The notes beneath the pieces are model-generated. The model ran no database searches and had not been told where the DNA came from. It worked only from the letters and a program-made list of their open reading frames with translations. 64,000 nucleotides of DNA, from positions 620,001-684,000 of the forward strand of contig OY253675.1 of NCBI GenBank assembly GCA_958009085.1, given 5' to 3'. A program made the position numbers and the translations under genes. Every line of letters starts with the position of its first letter. Positions within the stretch are counted from its first letter, which is position 1. This stretch comes from Protoeuglena noctilucae (Eukaryota; Chlorophyta; Pedinophyceae; Marsupiomonadales; Marsupiomonadaceae). Positions 1 to 13,399 of this stretch are shown piece by piece.

Positions 1-3000
1 GAGGTATTTGGACAACAACACCTCGTATCCATTCCACACAGCGCTGTAATAGGGGTCCGTGGAGGGGCGGCAGTCGGCCTTGTTGAGGCGGAGGCAGGAG
101 CTGCCCTGGATGATGGCGGCTTGCTTGGGGTCCTTCATCACTGCGATTGGGGGGGAAGGGGTGTTGGGAGTGGGGGTGATGGTGGGTTGGTGGGGGTAGT
201 GTTGGGGTGGTGGTGGTGAGGGTCGTGAGGTGGGATGAGACCGTGTGTTGTCACTGCCACCGTCACTGTTACTATCACCATATTATACTTGCTAATCAAT
301 ATCATCATATCAATCACCATTACCATCCCTCACCTGACCCCGTGAGCCCCAGCGTGGCGTTGCCGTTGAGGATGGACTGCCACTGCACGGCCGCCATATC
401 TGTGAAATGGGACAGCTGCTCTTTGGAATAGACGGCCTCCGTCTTCCATCGCACAGTGCTGACCTGGTTGCCCCAGTAGCGGACCTGGGGGGGGGGAGGT
501 GGGGTGGGGGTAGGGGTGAGTGGGGGGGGAGGTGATGGGGCAGTGGGGGTTAGTGGGGGAGGGGCAGCGGGGGAGAAACGATGCACGTGGTTGGGATCGT
601 GTCGAGTGATCACTTCCCCGATGCAAGCGCACCACCACCCATCCCATCCCACCCGATCCCTGCTACTCCCCCATCTCTCGCCTGCATGAGGTAAGCGATC
701 CAATCTAAACTGCAACCCACTCCGTCATCCCTCGCCTGCATGAGGTAGGTGATTAGATCCTGCGTGCCCACCAGGTCGTGGAGGGGGCTGGTGGTGCTGC
801 GGATCTCGACATAAGATGCCATATGTAATCCCAATATGACGCCGATCAAGAGGACCATGGGGGCCAAGACCAGGGCCAACTGGGGAGGGGGAGGAGTGAG
901 AGGGGGGTTGACGGGGTGAGGTGAGGCGAAGGGTGTGGCGGTGAGAGCGGATGCATTGTCACACCAATGCCCCATCGCTGTATAGCTCCTCCCCTAAATC
1001 CCATCTGCCATTCATCTCAACTCGCCCTCCCCCCACCCCGCCCACGCTCACCTTTCGCTTGGTCCCCCTGTCTAGCTCGATCGTCCTGTCCGGCTTGCTC
1101 CACATGAGCAGGCTGCTGTGCTTCTTGCTCGCATGGGCAAAGACGTCCTCCTGAGTGGCCGCGGCATTGGCAGCATCGGACTCGGCCTCTTCTCTTGTAG
1201 CTGACAGCCTGGGAGTAAATGAGTGGGATAGTGTTTTATGTGAAAGTTGTGATAATGAACATTAACACCCCCACTCCCACTCCCACCCTCGCTGCCACCC
1301 GTGTTGCCACCCCCACTCCTACATTCACACCCACCCCCACACCCCCACCCCCATCTCCCACCCACCCCCACCACCCCATCTCTCACCTGGTCACCAGATG
1401 CCTGGGAATGGCCAGCAGGACCTGGAACAGCGCCCGGCGGTGGCCAATCAGCGGCAGGGCGTGCATCACCACCCCCACCACAAACGCGGGCACGATGACC
1501 ACAATCTGTACCAGCGCGATGATCAACGCGATCGTTTGCAATGATTTCATGTTGCTCAAAGTGGCTTGGCTGATGGAGGTGCGCATGGCGTCCAGGGAGG
1601 GGACCAGGGCAAAGGCCGTGTTGCTGCATTGGGGGGTGGGGGGGGGGGGTGAGTGGTGAGGGGTGGGTGAGTGGGATGAGTGGGGTGGCAGGGTCAGTGG
1701 TGGGTGGTGCTGGGCCAGCCATGTGCAAGTGTCGTTAATCATTACAGTCATTCACTAATAACACTAATGAGTACCAACCCCTCTCCCCCTCACCGCGTGA
1801 CGAACACGAAGGACCGGTCGCTGGCCAGGAGCGTGCGCTGGGCGTCGGTCTTGCGCAACACCAGCAGCGCCTTCTGCACCCACAGCTCTGCGGACGTGGA
1901 TAGGGATGGGTAAAGAGATAAGATAGTGGCTATGTTCTATGCATCTCTTCTGCACCCACAGCTCTGCGGGTGTTGGGTGGCTTGGGGTGGTAAAGATGGT
2001 GAGAACGTCACTTCACTCGCCCGCCTCAGCAACTGTTCTCACTCTCATCTATACACACGCCCACCCCCATCTCCACTCACCCGCCAGCCTGAGCAGCCCG
2101 TCTTGTTCTGTATAATACACCGCCGGCACCGTGTCCTTGTACCTCATGATCGTGATGCCGGGCGTCTCGTAAAGCACGTCCCGCAGATTCGACTTGATGC
2201 CCTGCAGCTTGGTTTGAACGTACTCGTTGCGACTGACTTGTTCTAGGGATAACGCGGACGATTCCATTTCGGCTTGCACGCCCGGCCAGGCGCTGACGGG
2301 GCGGCTGTGGAGGGGGTCGCCGTTGTAGGTGGCTCCGTAGACGTCGGCGTCGGTCGCGACAAAGAGAGAGAGGGCCGTGGTCTGGCCCGCCTCAAATGTG
2401 TCGGTCACGAGGGTCCTGGAGGGGGCAGTGGGATTGGTGTATTGGTATAGGTGTGTTGGTATAGGTGGGTCGCGTGGCACGTACTGCGTGTGACAAGCGC
2501 ATATGGCTGATGATTGTAATCATCACCCGTACCCCCTCGCCTGGACTTGAGCACGAGGCTCACGTACACCGCGAACAGCACCACTGATAGTACCAAAATT
2601 CATAACAATAATAACCATAATAGTCATAATAACAATAAGAACAATAACAATACTAACGTCACACCCCCCAACACTCGCCTGGACTTGAGCACGAGGCTGA
2701 CGTAGACGGCGAACAGCACCACGTGCAGTGCCGCGGTAACCAACACAATCACGGGCGTCCTCGCCCCCACCACATTGGCGAACCGCCACGCCTCGGAGTT
2801 TTCTAACAGTGTCCGCAATCGCCGGTGTCGCTTGGCCTTGCGTATCTGGACGCTCAGATCGACGCGGCCGGTGTTGGGGGAGGGGTCGTCGGGGTCGGGC
2901 TCGTCGTCGTCTTGGGTGGGAGCGGTTGGGTCGGGCTGGGGGGAGAGGGGAGTGGGGGTGGGGGGGTGGGGTTGGCAGTGAGGGTGGCAGTGGGGGTGTC

Positions 3001-6000
3001 GGGCTGTGGGGAGAGGGGAGTGGGGGTGGGGGGGTGGCAGTGGGGGTGGGAGTGGGGATGGTGGGGTGGGGGTTGTGGGGTGGGAGTGGGGTGGGGTTAG
3101 CATTATCGTTGTTTTGGGCCGTGGGGGTGGGGTCGGGCTGGGGAGAAAGGGTGGGGTGGGGGTTGTGGGGTGATGTGGGGGTGGAGATGGGAAGCATGGC
3201 AACGCTGCCTGTGCTTGTGTGTTGATCAGATGCTGTGACCAGCAGCAATTAATATGCAAACACGCCCAGGCTGTCCACAAGCATCCCCCACTGCCCCTCT
3301 CCACCCCCACTCATCCCACCCCTCACCTGCCGCTTCCCGTCCCCCCCCTCTGCTTTGTCCGTCCCCTTCTTCCCCACCACCTTGCCCTTCCCCGCAGTCC
3401 CAGCCTTGTTGTCCTTTTCCTTCTCTTTGGATTTCTCCTCCTCCCCGAACTTCTGCGGATGGAAATTGTGACGAAACAATTAAGTTGGTTAATAAGAAGC
3501 AGTATTAATTATAAACAGCAATCTGTACCAAAAGACAGCTAATCAACAAACAAACATCGACAACCCATCACTCATCGCCAACCCCACAAATCAATCAACC
3601 AACAACAAATCAACATTATCATTCATCGCCTCTTCACCATCTCACCACATGCGACGCGAACCCCACGCTCTTCTTCCTCTCCCCCTTCCCCACCCCGCCC
3701 CCCGCCGCCGCCGCTGCCACCGCCTCTGCCAGCTCCTCCCTCTGTGAGGCCACCTCTCCCCCCATCAACATCTCCAGTCGCTTCAATCCTTCGATTGAAT
3801 TAGCGGGTTCTTCTAACAAGCCCTGCACCAGCAGCTCGTAGCACGTCTGGCCGCCGATTTGTGCTGTGCCGCCGGACACGGAGACTGGGGGCAGAGGGGT
3901 ATAGGTGCATGACTGGTAATGTGTTGCTGTGTTTTACTTCTGTCTACCTATCGATTGTCCTTCCATCACCCTCGCTGCCGCCCCCACTGCTCACGTCCCC
4001 TTGCACACCCACCACCACCCGCATCATCACCCCCATTGTCAACCCCTGACCTCACCTTCCCTCACACCACTTTAAACACGCCAATATCACCTCCACCATC
4101 ACTCTCACCATCAACCCCCCCCCCCCCCCCCCCTCACCCTTCAGCAGCGACCCGTCGCTGTGCAGCGCGTCGATGGCAATGCGCTGCTCCTTGCGATCAA
4201 TCCTCTGCAACAGGCTCTCAGCGGCCGGGATCATCGATGACAGGGGAGTGCCCACCACGCTGGCAGACTTGCGGCCCAGCAATATCTGCGGGGGTTTTGG
4301 GGTTTGGGGTGGGTGTGGAGGGAGTGGTGGGGTGAGTGGTGGGGTGAGCGGGTGAGTGGTGGGGTTGAGTTACGCTGCAGATGCTTTTTGCAGCATTACT
4401 GTAACGGTACCTATCGCATCAACAATGCGCACGCACAGTCTCATCTCTTACACCGAGCCATCACATCCCCACCCGCTCTACTCACCTCGCAGTTCCGGTC
4501 CAGCACCCTTGCAGTCCCACCCATCTCTCTCATCCCTACTCATCACATCTCTCCCATCCCACCCTCATCTCCCTCACCTCGCAGTTCCTGTCCAGCACCC
4601 TGACCGTCCCGTCCCTCCCCACGCCCACATGCCCGTTCACCCAATTCGCGCTCCACACCCGCACGCAGCACCCGCCCTCCTCCGCCCCCCGTTTCAAAAG
4701 ACCAGGGTCCACGTCTCCCTGCCTGGTCAGCTCGGGAATATTCAACGGCGATCGGGAAAGGGATTCCACCGCAAATCGAATTGGGACATAGTCGGGGACC
4801 GATCCGGTTTTTGAAGCGCAAATGAAAGAACCTCGGATGGATGTCAGTGTCTCGTTTTGGAATTCCTTGGCGAGGTTGGCGAGGGTGTTGGCCAGGAGGT
4901 CCTTGGGTTTGGCCTTGCTGTAGAGCTGCGGGGGGTGGAGTGGGTTGGGGTGGGTGGGACGTTGTGGCTCTGAAATGAGTGATGCTAACATCGCTATGAG
5001 CCATGTTACGAATAAGACAAGGCATTTGATTGTCATAAATATATAATCATCTCTCCTTCTCACCTGCCCGTTCTGCACGAGCGTCTGGAACACATCCACG
5101 CAGTCGCTGAGCAGCCGCCCCCGCATGCCCGAGGCATCGATGCCAAACACATCGCCCGGCAATGCCGACCGACTGAACCCCAGCCCGCCCCCCACGCCCG
5201 CAATCACCCCCTCCCCCGTCACCACCATCTGCAGACACGTGCAGCTCTCTAACAGACCCTCCACGCCGTTCACACCCCAAGGGGCCAGCTCCGGCGGCAC
5301 CGGCACGCCATGTGCTTGCACCACCACGCTCATCGTAGCCCCAATGCGCTGCGGCCACCACTGCAGCCTAGCCGAGACTTGCTGGTGGCTCCGGCCTTGT
5401 AACAAGACTGGGTGGCTGTGGTAGCAGGGGATGTGGGGGTGCGGCTGCTCTCCGGATAACACGGACGCCTTCAGCATGCCCAGGTGGAACTGCGGGGGGT
5501 GTTGGGGGGGGGGAGGGGTTGTAATGTTTAAAATATTTGCATTATTAGTTTTGTAAGTATATATTATAAATTTGACACAAAATTATGACAAAGTACTTGA
5601 TTTATCAGGTTAATGAGTCAATTATCAAGCATTTGATGTATTTTGTCATATCAAATACACCCTCCCCCACCCCCCTCGCCTGTGAGTATGGCTTGGGAAG
5701 CATGCTCTCCAGCGTCAGTTTGCGCGTGTCGTTGGCCGCCTCCCCGTAACCCAGCATCTTCTGCGAGAGTGAAAGTGACAAATACAGATAGATGAATGGA
5801 GAATACTTGTGAGAGACTACTAGTGACTACTAGTTACTAGTAGTAACAGCCACTCTCAACAACACCCACTCGCACGTCATCCCACCCCACTCCCACCCCC
5901 CCTCACCAGCATAGGGTAGTTGGTGTACTGCGTCTTTCCCTGGAGATCGAAGACGGCGATGCCGCCGATCGAATTCAAAACCTCGAAGTCCACCTCCACC

Positions 6001-9000
6001 ATCCGACCCTCGCCAATGCCCACCAGGCGCACTGCGGGGATGAGCATGGCTATGTTAATTGGGATACGGGTATTTGAGCAGCTGGAGCATAGAATTGGGG
6101 TAATAATACCTGGAGCGCAGCAAAACACCATCCCTTGCCGCTGGCTGCATGTTGAGCAGCAACCGGTTGCGCAAACGTGCAGCTGCAAACACTCTCTCCC
6201 CAATCACACTCCCATCCTCAGCAAGCCCCCCTTCCCATCATCACCTCTCGCTTTCACCCGCATGGCGTCCCTCTGTCATTCCACCCCCATCACACATTCA
6301 TTCCCATCTCCCCCACCTTTCGCCTTGACCCGCATGGCGTCCCTCCCGAACCGATGCTTGATGCGCCACTCCAGCGTCGCCACGTGCCCCTCCCCCTCCT
6401 CCCCGCCCCCCTGCATCATCCCATCCCCCTCCATCCCCATCCCCATGCCCCCGTCGCCACCCTCCCCGCACTCCCCGTCATCCTCGGCCTCTTGTTGCAA
6501 TGTCGCCACTGCCTCCGCCAATGTCTCCTCCAATTGATGGCCGGGGGCCGCGATCGACTGCACCGTCTGGCCCTGAAGCACGCTCGTCGTGAATCCTGGG
6601 GTCAGGGGGGGGTGGGTTAAAAAGGGTGAGATAGGGAAACGATTCCTGGCGACGAGTGTCGCCCCTAGCAAAGTGCAACCAGTCCATGCAGATAGTGACT
6701 GAGAGTACCCCACTCTTTGCCCCTACCCTCACCCACAACATCAATAGACAATCATCACTCACAATAACAATCCCACTCCCACTCTCCGCCCCTCTGCCCT
6801 CACCCATAGTTACATGCAGTTATCACCCACTCTCTGCCCCTCTCCCCTCACCGGTCGTGGACCCAAACGCGGCATTGACGGCGATGAAGGCCCCCTCTGT
6901 CCCCAGCCACGCCACCGCACGGCTCGAGGGGCCGCCTGAAGGGTGGAGGAGAGTAGCAAGGGTTGTTATGCAAGGAGCACAGAGCACGAAGCACACAGCA
7001 CGATGCACAGTGCAGGCATGGTGCGGATGTCAGGTCGTCTCCACCTATACCCTTGCTCGATGCGCGATGAGCACACTATATAACATCGATAGCATAGTTA
7101 CAATATCATCAATAATGACACAGTCACTGACTAACTAACAATGACACACTCACTTCCGTCGTCCTCCTCGACCGGGTGCATGATCCCGATGAACAGCGTG
7201 CCCTGCGAGCTCTGCCCGATCCTCGTCACCCGCAGCTGCATACTCAAGATGCTCTTGTCCTTGCGAACCGCCAACACTTTTGTTGTTCTCAATAGCATGC
7301 GACCGGTGCCCGTGGCCTTGCATGCGCGCAGGTAGCCGTTGTGGCGGGCGCTGAAGGGTGCAGGCATCAACACGCTCACGTTGATGCCGTCCAGCTCGCC
7401 GGCCTTGTAGCCGAGAACGGAGTTGAGCACTGGGAGAGAGGGTGTGGGTGGGTGTGGGTGTGGGTGTGGGTGGGAGTAGCAGTGTGGGTGTGGGTGTGGG
7501 TGCAAGCAAGTGCATTATCGTTTCCCACTCACCCTTGTTGGTCATCTGGATGATCCCAGTGTCGTTGATGCACACGACGGCGTCGGCCGTATCATCCACC
7601 ATCTCCGAGAGATCGATGCCGCCGTTGGCCATCGCGCTCGACAGCAGCTGCTCCCTCTTGCGTTCCTCCTGGATGTCCTCGATCTTGTCCGCCTCGTTGT
7701 AGAGGCGCATGGCGCGGTGGGGGTCGCACGTCACCTCCTCCCTGAGAGGACAAGTCACACGGGTGAAACAATGATAATTAGAAATTATGATGTTAATGAT
7801 AATCAGCATCGTGTATCGGTACTATTGCAATGGTGAAGAAGAGAAAACGTGGGAAGCTGCGTGCCAGCAGCTTCTCATGTCCAGCGACGCTACAGGTACC
7901 AAGAGCCACTCACGTGAATCTCCCGAAGGATCTTAGGAGCTTGACGTTGTTGGGGTAGCGGGAGACGAGGTTCTTGAAGACGCGGTTGGTGGAGCTCTCG
8001 AACAGGTCGATGTTCCTGCGATGGGGTGAGATGGGAAAGCGAATAGTGAATATGCGTAAGCATCCAAGCAAGAAGGTCCGAGGGCGGTGGAGAGTGTAGA
8101 GTTAGGTGGACATGTTGCAGAAGGGGGAATGAGGGCAGGGAACGTGACGTTACATGCGGAGGTGCACCACAGCACGTTTGGTGCCGCTTGGCCTGGTCAA
8201 ATCACGTCACGTCACGTCGTGCGTCACCTGACGGCGTCGGAGATGGCCTTGAAGGAAATCTCTTTCCGCAACAGGAGCTTCCAGAACTTGCTGGCCGCCC
8301 GCATGGCCACCACGTGACTGTTCTCAGCACCCTTCAACGCTTGCTGGAACTCCGCCAGCGATGTCATGTCCATGGCGCCATCTGCGTGCGAGGAAGAGGC
8401 ATTGGATCGATGATACTAATAACGTCTATTAGAGGTCGTCTGTTAGTGGTAACTTTGTGTCACTTGCATGGCACTCCGCACCGACTCGCGGACACACGAA
8501 CCCTTCCCATAACGCCCCATCGCGTGCAACGCATGCACCCAGCTTCGCTTCGCTCACCGGACCCGAGGTTCTTGCTCTGCACGATGGCCTTGTTGTCCCG
8601 GTCGACCACGAACGTCATGTACCGCGTGCTGAGGCCCGAGGGGATCTTGGCCGCGCGGAGGAGCTGAGCAGACGCAGCCGTGTAGTCCTTGCGAACGAAC
8701 CTGCGAGACGAGGAGGGACGCCAGGGATGGACAGAAGCGACGCGATGTGATGGATCAAGACTGCGGTGTCGGTGAGAAAGGCCGCTCGCCTGAGGTAGTT
8801 GGCGTACTGCAGCACGAGCAGGACGTTGTCCGGGAAGGCCGCCATGCCGTTCTTCAGAATCGACTCTCCCAGCGCCTGGCTGGCGGGGACGTAGTTGCCG
8901 AAGACGTCCTGGTCGCGCACCAAGCGGCTGCAAATCTGCGGGCGGGTGCGGCACGGGGCGGCTTTTGGTTCTGACCTGCAGACGAGCGTCGCTTAAAACA

Positions 9001-11247
9001 CCGCAGCTGCGCGTCCGCGCAGTGCAGGAGTACATAAAAAAAGCTGCAGCGGGCACCGGGGCGGTGCAGCGGAGAGTGCTTGCGGCTGTCGAGCCCGCAG
9101 CACGGGCGCACCCTCAACAGGCGCAGAGGCGAGCCCGGCGGGCGATACGGACGCGACAAGTACCTAATCGATACACATATATTATGCCATAAATACCAAC
9201 GACTCACCTCGAGGAGGGCGGGCCTGACCCCCTGGACGGCCAGCTGCCCATCGGGGCTCTCCCCCGCCTCCTCCAGGCCATTCAAAAACCCATCCTTGAG
9301 CAGCTTGGACTGCGATCGGGGAACGATGTTTAGCTTACAAATTCGTGCGCTTGAGGCACCATTCACGACGGCCCTTTTGTGATCCATCGCTAGCACCGCG
9401 TCTCGCCTGGTAACGGAGCCACACATAGCCGCCGGCGAAGGCGACGGGGATGCCGACGATCATGGCAATCGTGATGCCGGTGCTCGGCGTCTGCACCAGG
9501 CCCATGACAAAGACCATGAGCCCCGCCCACATCAGCGACGATAGCAGCGCCACGCATCCCGCATTGACGTGGGTGCGGTAGTAGCGGTGGCCCCTCCAGA
9601 GGTCCCAGACGGCCTTGCAGCCCAGGACCACCGTGGTGATGCCGACCATGTACCCCTGCTCGCGCCATATGATCATGCACACGACCATGGCGGACGAGAC
9701 GACCATCCACGCCGTCGCGCCCTGGTTGCTGCAAACAGGACCCAAAGAAGAACAGGGATTCTGGCAAGTACTATACAATCGCAGTTGCAACAGGACCGAC
9801 CCTACGCTCGCGGCAACGGCAGGGAGCCGTGCTGACAACATGGCAAGCGAGAGAGGCAGTGCGGTGCAGCGTGTCTTGTTCACGTGCCTTGGGGCGGCGA
9901 GGAGCCTGGTGGAGAGAATGTTGGGGTCAAAATCCGCGAGGCTGTTTCCGATAGCGAGCAGCATGACTGCCGCCAGCGCGATGATGGACACGAGGGACAG
10001 GATCGCACCGGACCCTGCAGGCGGCGACGCAGGGGAGCCAGTGAGTCGTGCGCCCAGGCGAGGCTCAGCGCGACGTGGCAGAGGGAGCGCATCGGGGCGT
10101 GACGTGAGTGGCGCCAGCAAAAGCGCACGTGCGCATGCGATATGCCACGGTGCAATCACATGCCACCTCGCCTGTGTAGCACTGCTTGTCCGGGAAAATT
10201 TTGTTGGTGGCGGGCACGTCCCTCGTGTGTGCGTGGATGACGTTGCACGCCAGGGGAGACAGCAGCACGACCAGCACGGGCAGGTAGAGGACCTCGAGCA
10301 TCACCGACCTGCGACATGGTCATGAGAGAAAAAGAGAAATGAGAGATTGAGCTGAAAAGATGCGAGTTAGTCACAATATAGCAGTGGCAACGTGCTATGG
10401 GCGACGCCACCAGTACCACAGCACAATTCCGATCACCGAGAGCTGCCAGCCGCCCTCGGCGACCGACCCTCTCAGGCCTTCACCTGAGCAGTACGGTGAC
10501 GTGCACTGCGGCTGCCCAAGGGCGCTTCTGCTTGGAGTGGACGAGCGCCTGCAGGCCCACGAGGGCCACCAGGGCGCAAATCACGCCAGCACAGGCGTAC
10601 ACGATCGCAGTGAAGATGCTGCGCGCGGAGAGGAGTTGCTCTTGCGGCGTGACATCCATGAATCCATGCCGCTTGAATCCTTGCCAGCCGGGCTTTCCCA
10701 AGCGCTCACTGACCTGTACCCAAGCTGGCGCTCGATGTGCGTGATGTCTGTCCACGCCAGCACTCCCATCCAACCTCCCTCATAGGCCCAGTGGAACTGC
10801 GTGGTCGGGATAGAACGAGTTTTCGCGCATCATCGCGCCTTGGGAGGACGAAATTCACGCTTTAGCCCAGGCAGACGTACCTGTGGGCCCAGCAGGAGCC
10901 CCAGCAGGACCAGGTAAGGGAAGACAAGCGCCACGATCGCATACTGCGCGCATACGTGACGTTGAGGGATGCGTTAGGTGCTTGTTGAGATCGTCTCGAG
11001 CCGCAACGACACGCTCTTTGCGCCACGACCTCGCCTTCCAGCTCGCCGAGTACCGGACCGCGCTCGTCGTGTAGAGGAGACGGAACAGAGTGTCCTGCAG
11101 GCCGCCGTCCTTGATCAAAAGGCCGCCCGCGCCGTCCACGCGCCGGAAAGCCTTGATATCCCCGGTGGCGTCTGCCGTAGCGTCCGTCAGGGCCGCTGAG
11201 CCCGAAAACGAGTGGCCCGAGGAGCTGGGCCTCGTGCTCCCCTCCAT
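1..11247 (-). CDS. Tmc-like multipass membrane protein with PAS domains (3' end outside window)
   Basis: About 28 exons can be followed leftwards from an ATG at 11247, and the gene leaves the window at base 1. In protein order there is a polar start, then about eight hydrophobic helices (for example YAIVALVFPYLVLLGLL near 10.9 kb and several in 9409-9730). A helical repeat region follows (7.9-9.3 kb; RYPNNVKLLRSFGRF near 7950). Next comes a PAS domain (7.15-7.74 kb) with GYKAGELDG, VSVLMPAPFS and RHNGYL, then a second PAS-like block (5.1-6.05 kb; ESMLPKPYS). The long C-terminal part has further membrane helices near 2.7, 1.5 and 0.8 kb. This order, and the MPxPFSxxHNGYL signature, are what I know of the Tmc (tiny macrocyst) PAS proteins that are expanded in algae. 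It probably sits in the plasma or an internal membrane as a sensor; the ligand is unknown. Several introns use GC donors. Family confidence is good, individual exon edges less so. Confidence 0.8.
677..747 (-). repeat. exon-edge echo (donor side)
   Basis: A 17-base stretch is identical at 677-693 and 731-747. The copy at 731-747 spans the 3' edge of a Tmc-like exon (protein ...LITYLMQ) and its GC donor. The other lies in the downstream intron and keeps the donor. Confidence 0.75.
1871..1969 (-). repeat. exon-edge echo (acceptor side)
   Basis: Twenty-three bases are identical at 1871-1893 and 1947-1969. The first copy covers the acceptor and 5' edge of the exon starting LWVQKALLV. The second sits upstream in the preceding intron with its own AG. 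Confidence 0.8.
2536..2722 (-). repeat. exon-edge echo (donor side, 49 bases)
   Basis: Positions 2674-2722 encode the end of a membrane-helix exon (VVLFAVYVSLVLKSRR plus a GC donor). Positions 2536-2584 repeat it with three base changes inside the following intron, and the same peptide is still readable there. The offset is 138 bases, but the intervening sequence is not open. Confidence 0.85.
4481..4601 (-). repeat. exon-edge echo (donor side)
   Basis: Twenty-eight of 29 bases match between 4481-4509 and 4573-4601. The right copy is the 3' edge of the exon ending RVLDRNCE, with its GT donor. The left copy is in the intron. Confidence 0.8.
5515..5665. other. AT-rich intron island
   Basis: The intron between the exons near 5.5 and 5.7 kb holds about 140 bases that are strongly AT-rich, with TATATATTATAAATTTG-like stretches and several near-repeats of a caaaatta/tcaaatac type. 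Exons on both sides are very GC-rich. I see no gene in it. A similar island occurs at 35.24-35.34 kb. Confidence 0.6.
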
Positions 11248-11913
11248 ACCCCCACCTCCTGACAGACGATGGGGGTCTCCCAAACTTTAAAACTGTGCAG
11301 GGACCACCTGACTAAGCTGCTCGCAACAATCCTGCGAGCCACGGAAGGAGCGGCATGATACAGGGCACGATTTGCGACGGGACCGCCACGGAGGATGCTG
11401 CGGTGGTCGCGGGGGTGCTGGTCCAGGCGTGATTGCGCGAGAGCTCCGCTGTCGAAACACCCAACGAAGCAACGGACACGTCTCGGCGTCGAGATGGAGT
11501 CGAATCGCGGGCCGGCCGCGGTCGCGGGTGTGGAGTGTCCGCACGAGTGGCGGAGTCAACGCGACAAGCGTCGACATGCCACCCTCGCGCCAACACGTCT
11601 CTGAAACGAGGCTTCTGGGCAATTCATTAGCAAAGGAAAAAGGGCACCAAACCAGGCCCAGTCTCGTCCACGAGCGGCGGAGTTCGCGCGGATTGGGGTC
11701 CAGAGCTCAGCAATTGGACACCCTGCGGCCCCACGCTCACCTGGAGACACACGTTTGAAGGAATATTTGTCGGGAAGTGGCTCGCAAGCGCTCGAGCGGC
11801 GCAGGCATGCATGAAGCTGACAGCCTACAAAAGTCAAGACCAGAAACACTGCTCACGTGTCCCGTAACTTCCCAAGTTTCAAGCCCTGAACACCACACTA
11901 CCCTCCCACCGCA
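11248..11913. other. intergenic: Tmc-like gene upstream / SLBP downstream
   Basis: Both neighbours read leftwards, so this stretch must hold the promoter and 5' untranslated part of the Tmc-like gene and the 3' end of the SLBP gene. Short open frames exist on both strands, but none has splice-linked or family-like sequence. I see no convincing TATA box or other motif. Confidence 0.5.
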
Positions 11914-13239
11914 TCAGAGCACGACATCCTCGCCCCAGCCATCCTCGTCCGGCTCCTCCATTGTAGCCTCCTCCAACCCCGCCACCAAAGGCTCCTGGCC
12001 ATCCCATTCCTCTCTCTGCGCACCTTCTGAGTCCCCAACCAGCGACGCCGCTCCACCCAGACGCGTGAACACGTCGGCAGGGTCTGCAGAGGAAGGGGCG
12101 TGGCCGCAATAGGCGAGAGCAGACCTTCCCCATGCCCGCAACGCAGTCCCTCCATCTCGACACTGGACTCTTGCTCGTCCCGTTTCACCCACCTGGCCCG
12201 TCCAGCTCCTGGCTCCCCACGCGGGCCACGTCGGGCGAGTAGCGCAGCACGTCCCGCCGACCCTGACCCCCGTTCCCGCCGCGGGACTTGACGGGCGGCG
12301 ACCCCGCAAGCTCCCCATCCTCCATCTCCCCGCCCTGCGCCTGCCGCTGCCCCGTGTGGTGTGCTGCGTGCCCACCACCACCACCACCACCGTACGGGTC
12401 TCGCTCGGCGTCCCGCACCTGCCGGCGCTCTGCAGGCGCGCATGGTCCATCATACATTGCAAAGCTGCGCAAGGATGGCCGACGGACCCCACACAGCACC
12501 ACATGCCCACATGGTAGCTGGGCAATCCCGGCTGGGGTGGGTCAGGGTGGGGGAGCGCATCTCACCTCCCTCCCCGCCCCGCCGAGCCGCGCCGTCGCCA
12601 CCCGCAGCCCCGCCCCGCCGCCCCCGCTCGCCTCCACGCGGCGCGCCTCGGCCCCTGCTCCCGCCTTCCCGCCCAGCGTCCCTGCCCCCGACCCTCCCCT
12701 GCCGGTGCGCTCGCACCCGCTTCTCCTCACGACCACGCTCGTCCCCGTCGCCCGCCCGCTCCCCTGCCCCGTCCTCGCGCCGCCTCTTCTCGCCCGCGCC
12801 GCCCTCGCGACGGCCCCCGCTTTTTCGCTCCCAGCCGTGGAGCTGCTTGCGCCACACCCGCAAAAGACCATCGAACTTCCGCTTGCTCATCTTGAGCGTC
12901 ACGTCCGGCGTCCGCGGGTCCCGCGCACCGCGCTTCTCTTTTGGCATCTGTGGAACCCGATACACAGCCTGTGAGAGTCCGCGCGTTGCTTTCCGGCCCC
13001 AGCGTGCATGGCATAGGGACGGTTGGGCCAGCCGTGGAATTTAAGCCAGCCCTCACGAGCTCGATGTAGCGGGCGTACTCGGGTGTATTGTATCCGATGT
13101 TCACTTGCTTCTGCCGCTGGCTGATGCGGTGCGGATCCAACTCCACGCCGTCCTCCCCCGCCGAACCGGGACCGCCCCCTGCAGCGGAAGGGCGACGACC
13201 TCGCGGCTCAAGGGGCCGCGGTTGCGACGACGTTTCCAT
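11914..13239 (-). CDS. SLBP: Histone RNA hairpin-binding protein (SLBP)
   Basis: SLBP binds the 3' stem-loop of replication-dependent histone mRNAs and controls their processing and turnover. The RNA-binding domain is split by one intron. The first half reads DPHRISQRQKQVNIGYNTPEY (about 13045-13145); the second reads EKRGARDPRTPDVTLKMSKR then WRKQLHGWE (about 12850-12970). These contain the family hallmarks: the YxxNTPxY block, the R-DPRTP loop and the basic W-RxxLHxWE helix. The C-terminal region is long, Gly/Arg/acidic and ends GWGEDVVL before TGA at 11914-11916. I chose the ATG at 13239. An upstream ATG at 13388 opens a short acidic frame (MVEGYPIDTTDEF) that could be a further 5' exon, but I could not join it in frame. 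Land plants lack a canonical SLBP, so its presence fits an alga. Confidence 0.88.
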
Positions 13240-13399
13240 CTATCTGTCGACACGGTGGCGCGCTCCGAACGGCACGGCCGCCTCGCGGGCAGGGGCCCTG
13301 AAAGTGCGCGGCCCGCGCCACGCGCACCTTCCTCTTCCCCATCGAAGCGGAACTCGTCCGTCGTGTCTATTGGGTACCCCTCCACCATGGCCACCGTCA

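Noticed and set aside
4105-4135. poly-C run as an assembly error
   Set aside because: Similar C-runs occur in many introns just before acceptors (20.17 and 63.49 kb), so they look like a real feature of acceptor tracts, though their exact lengths may be unreliable.
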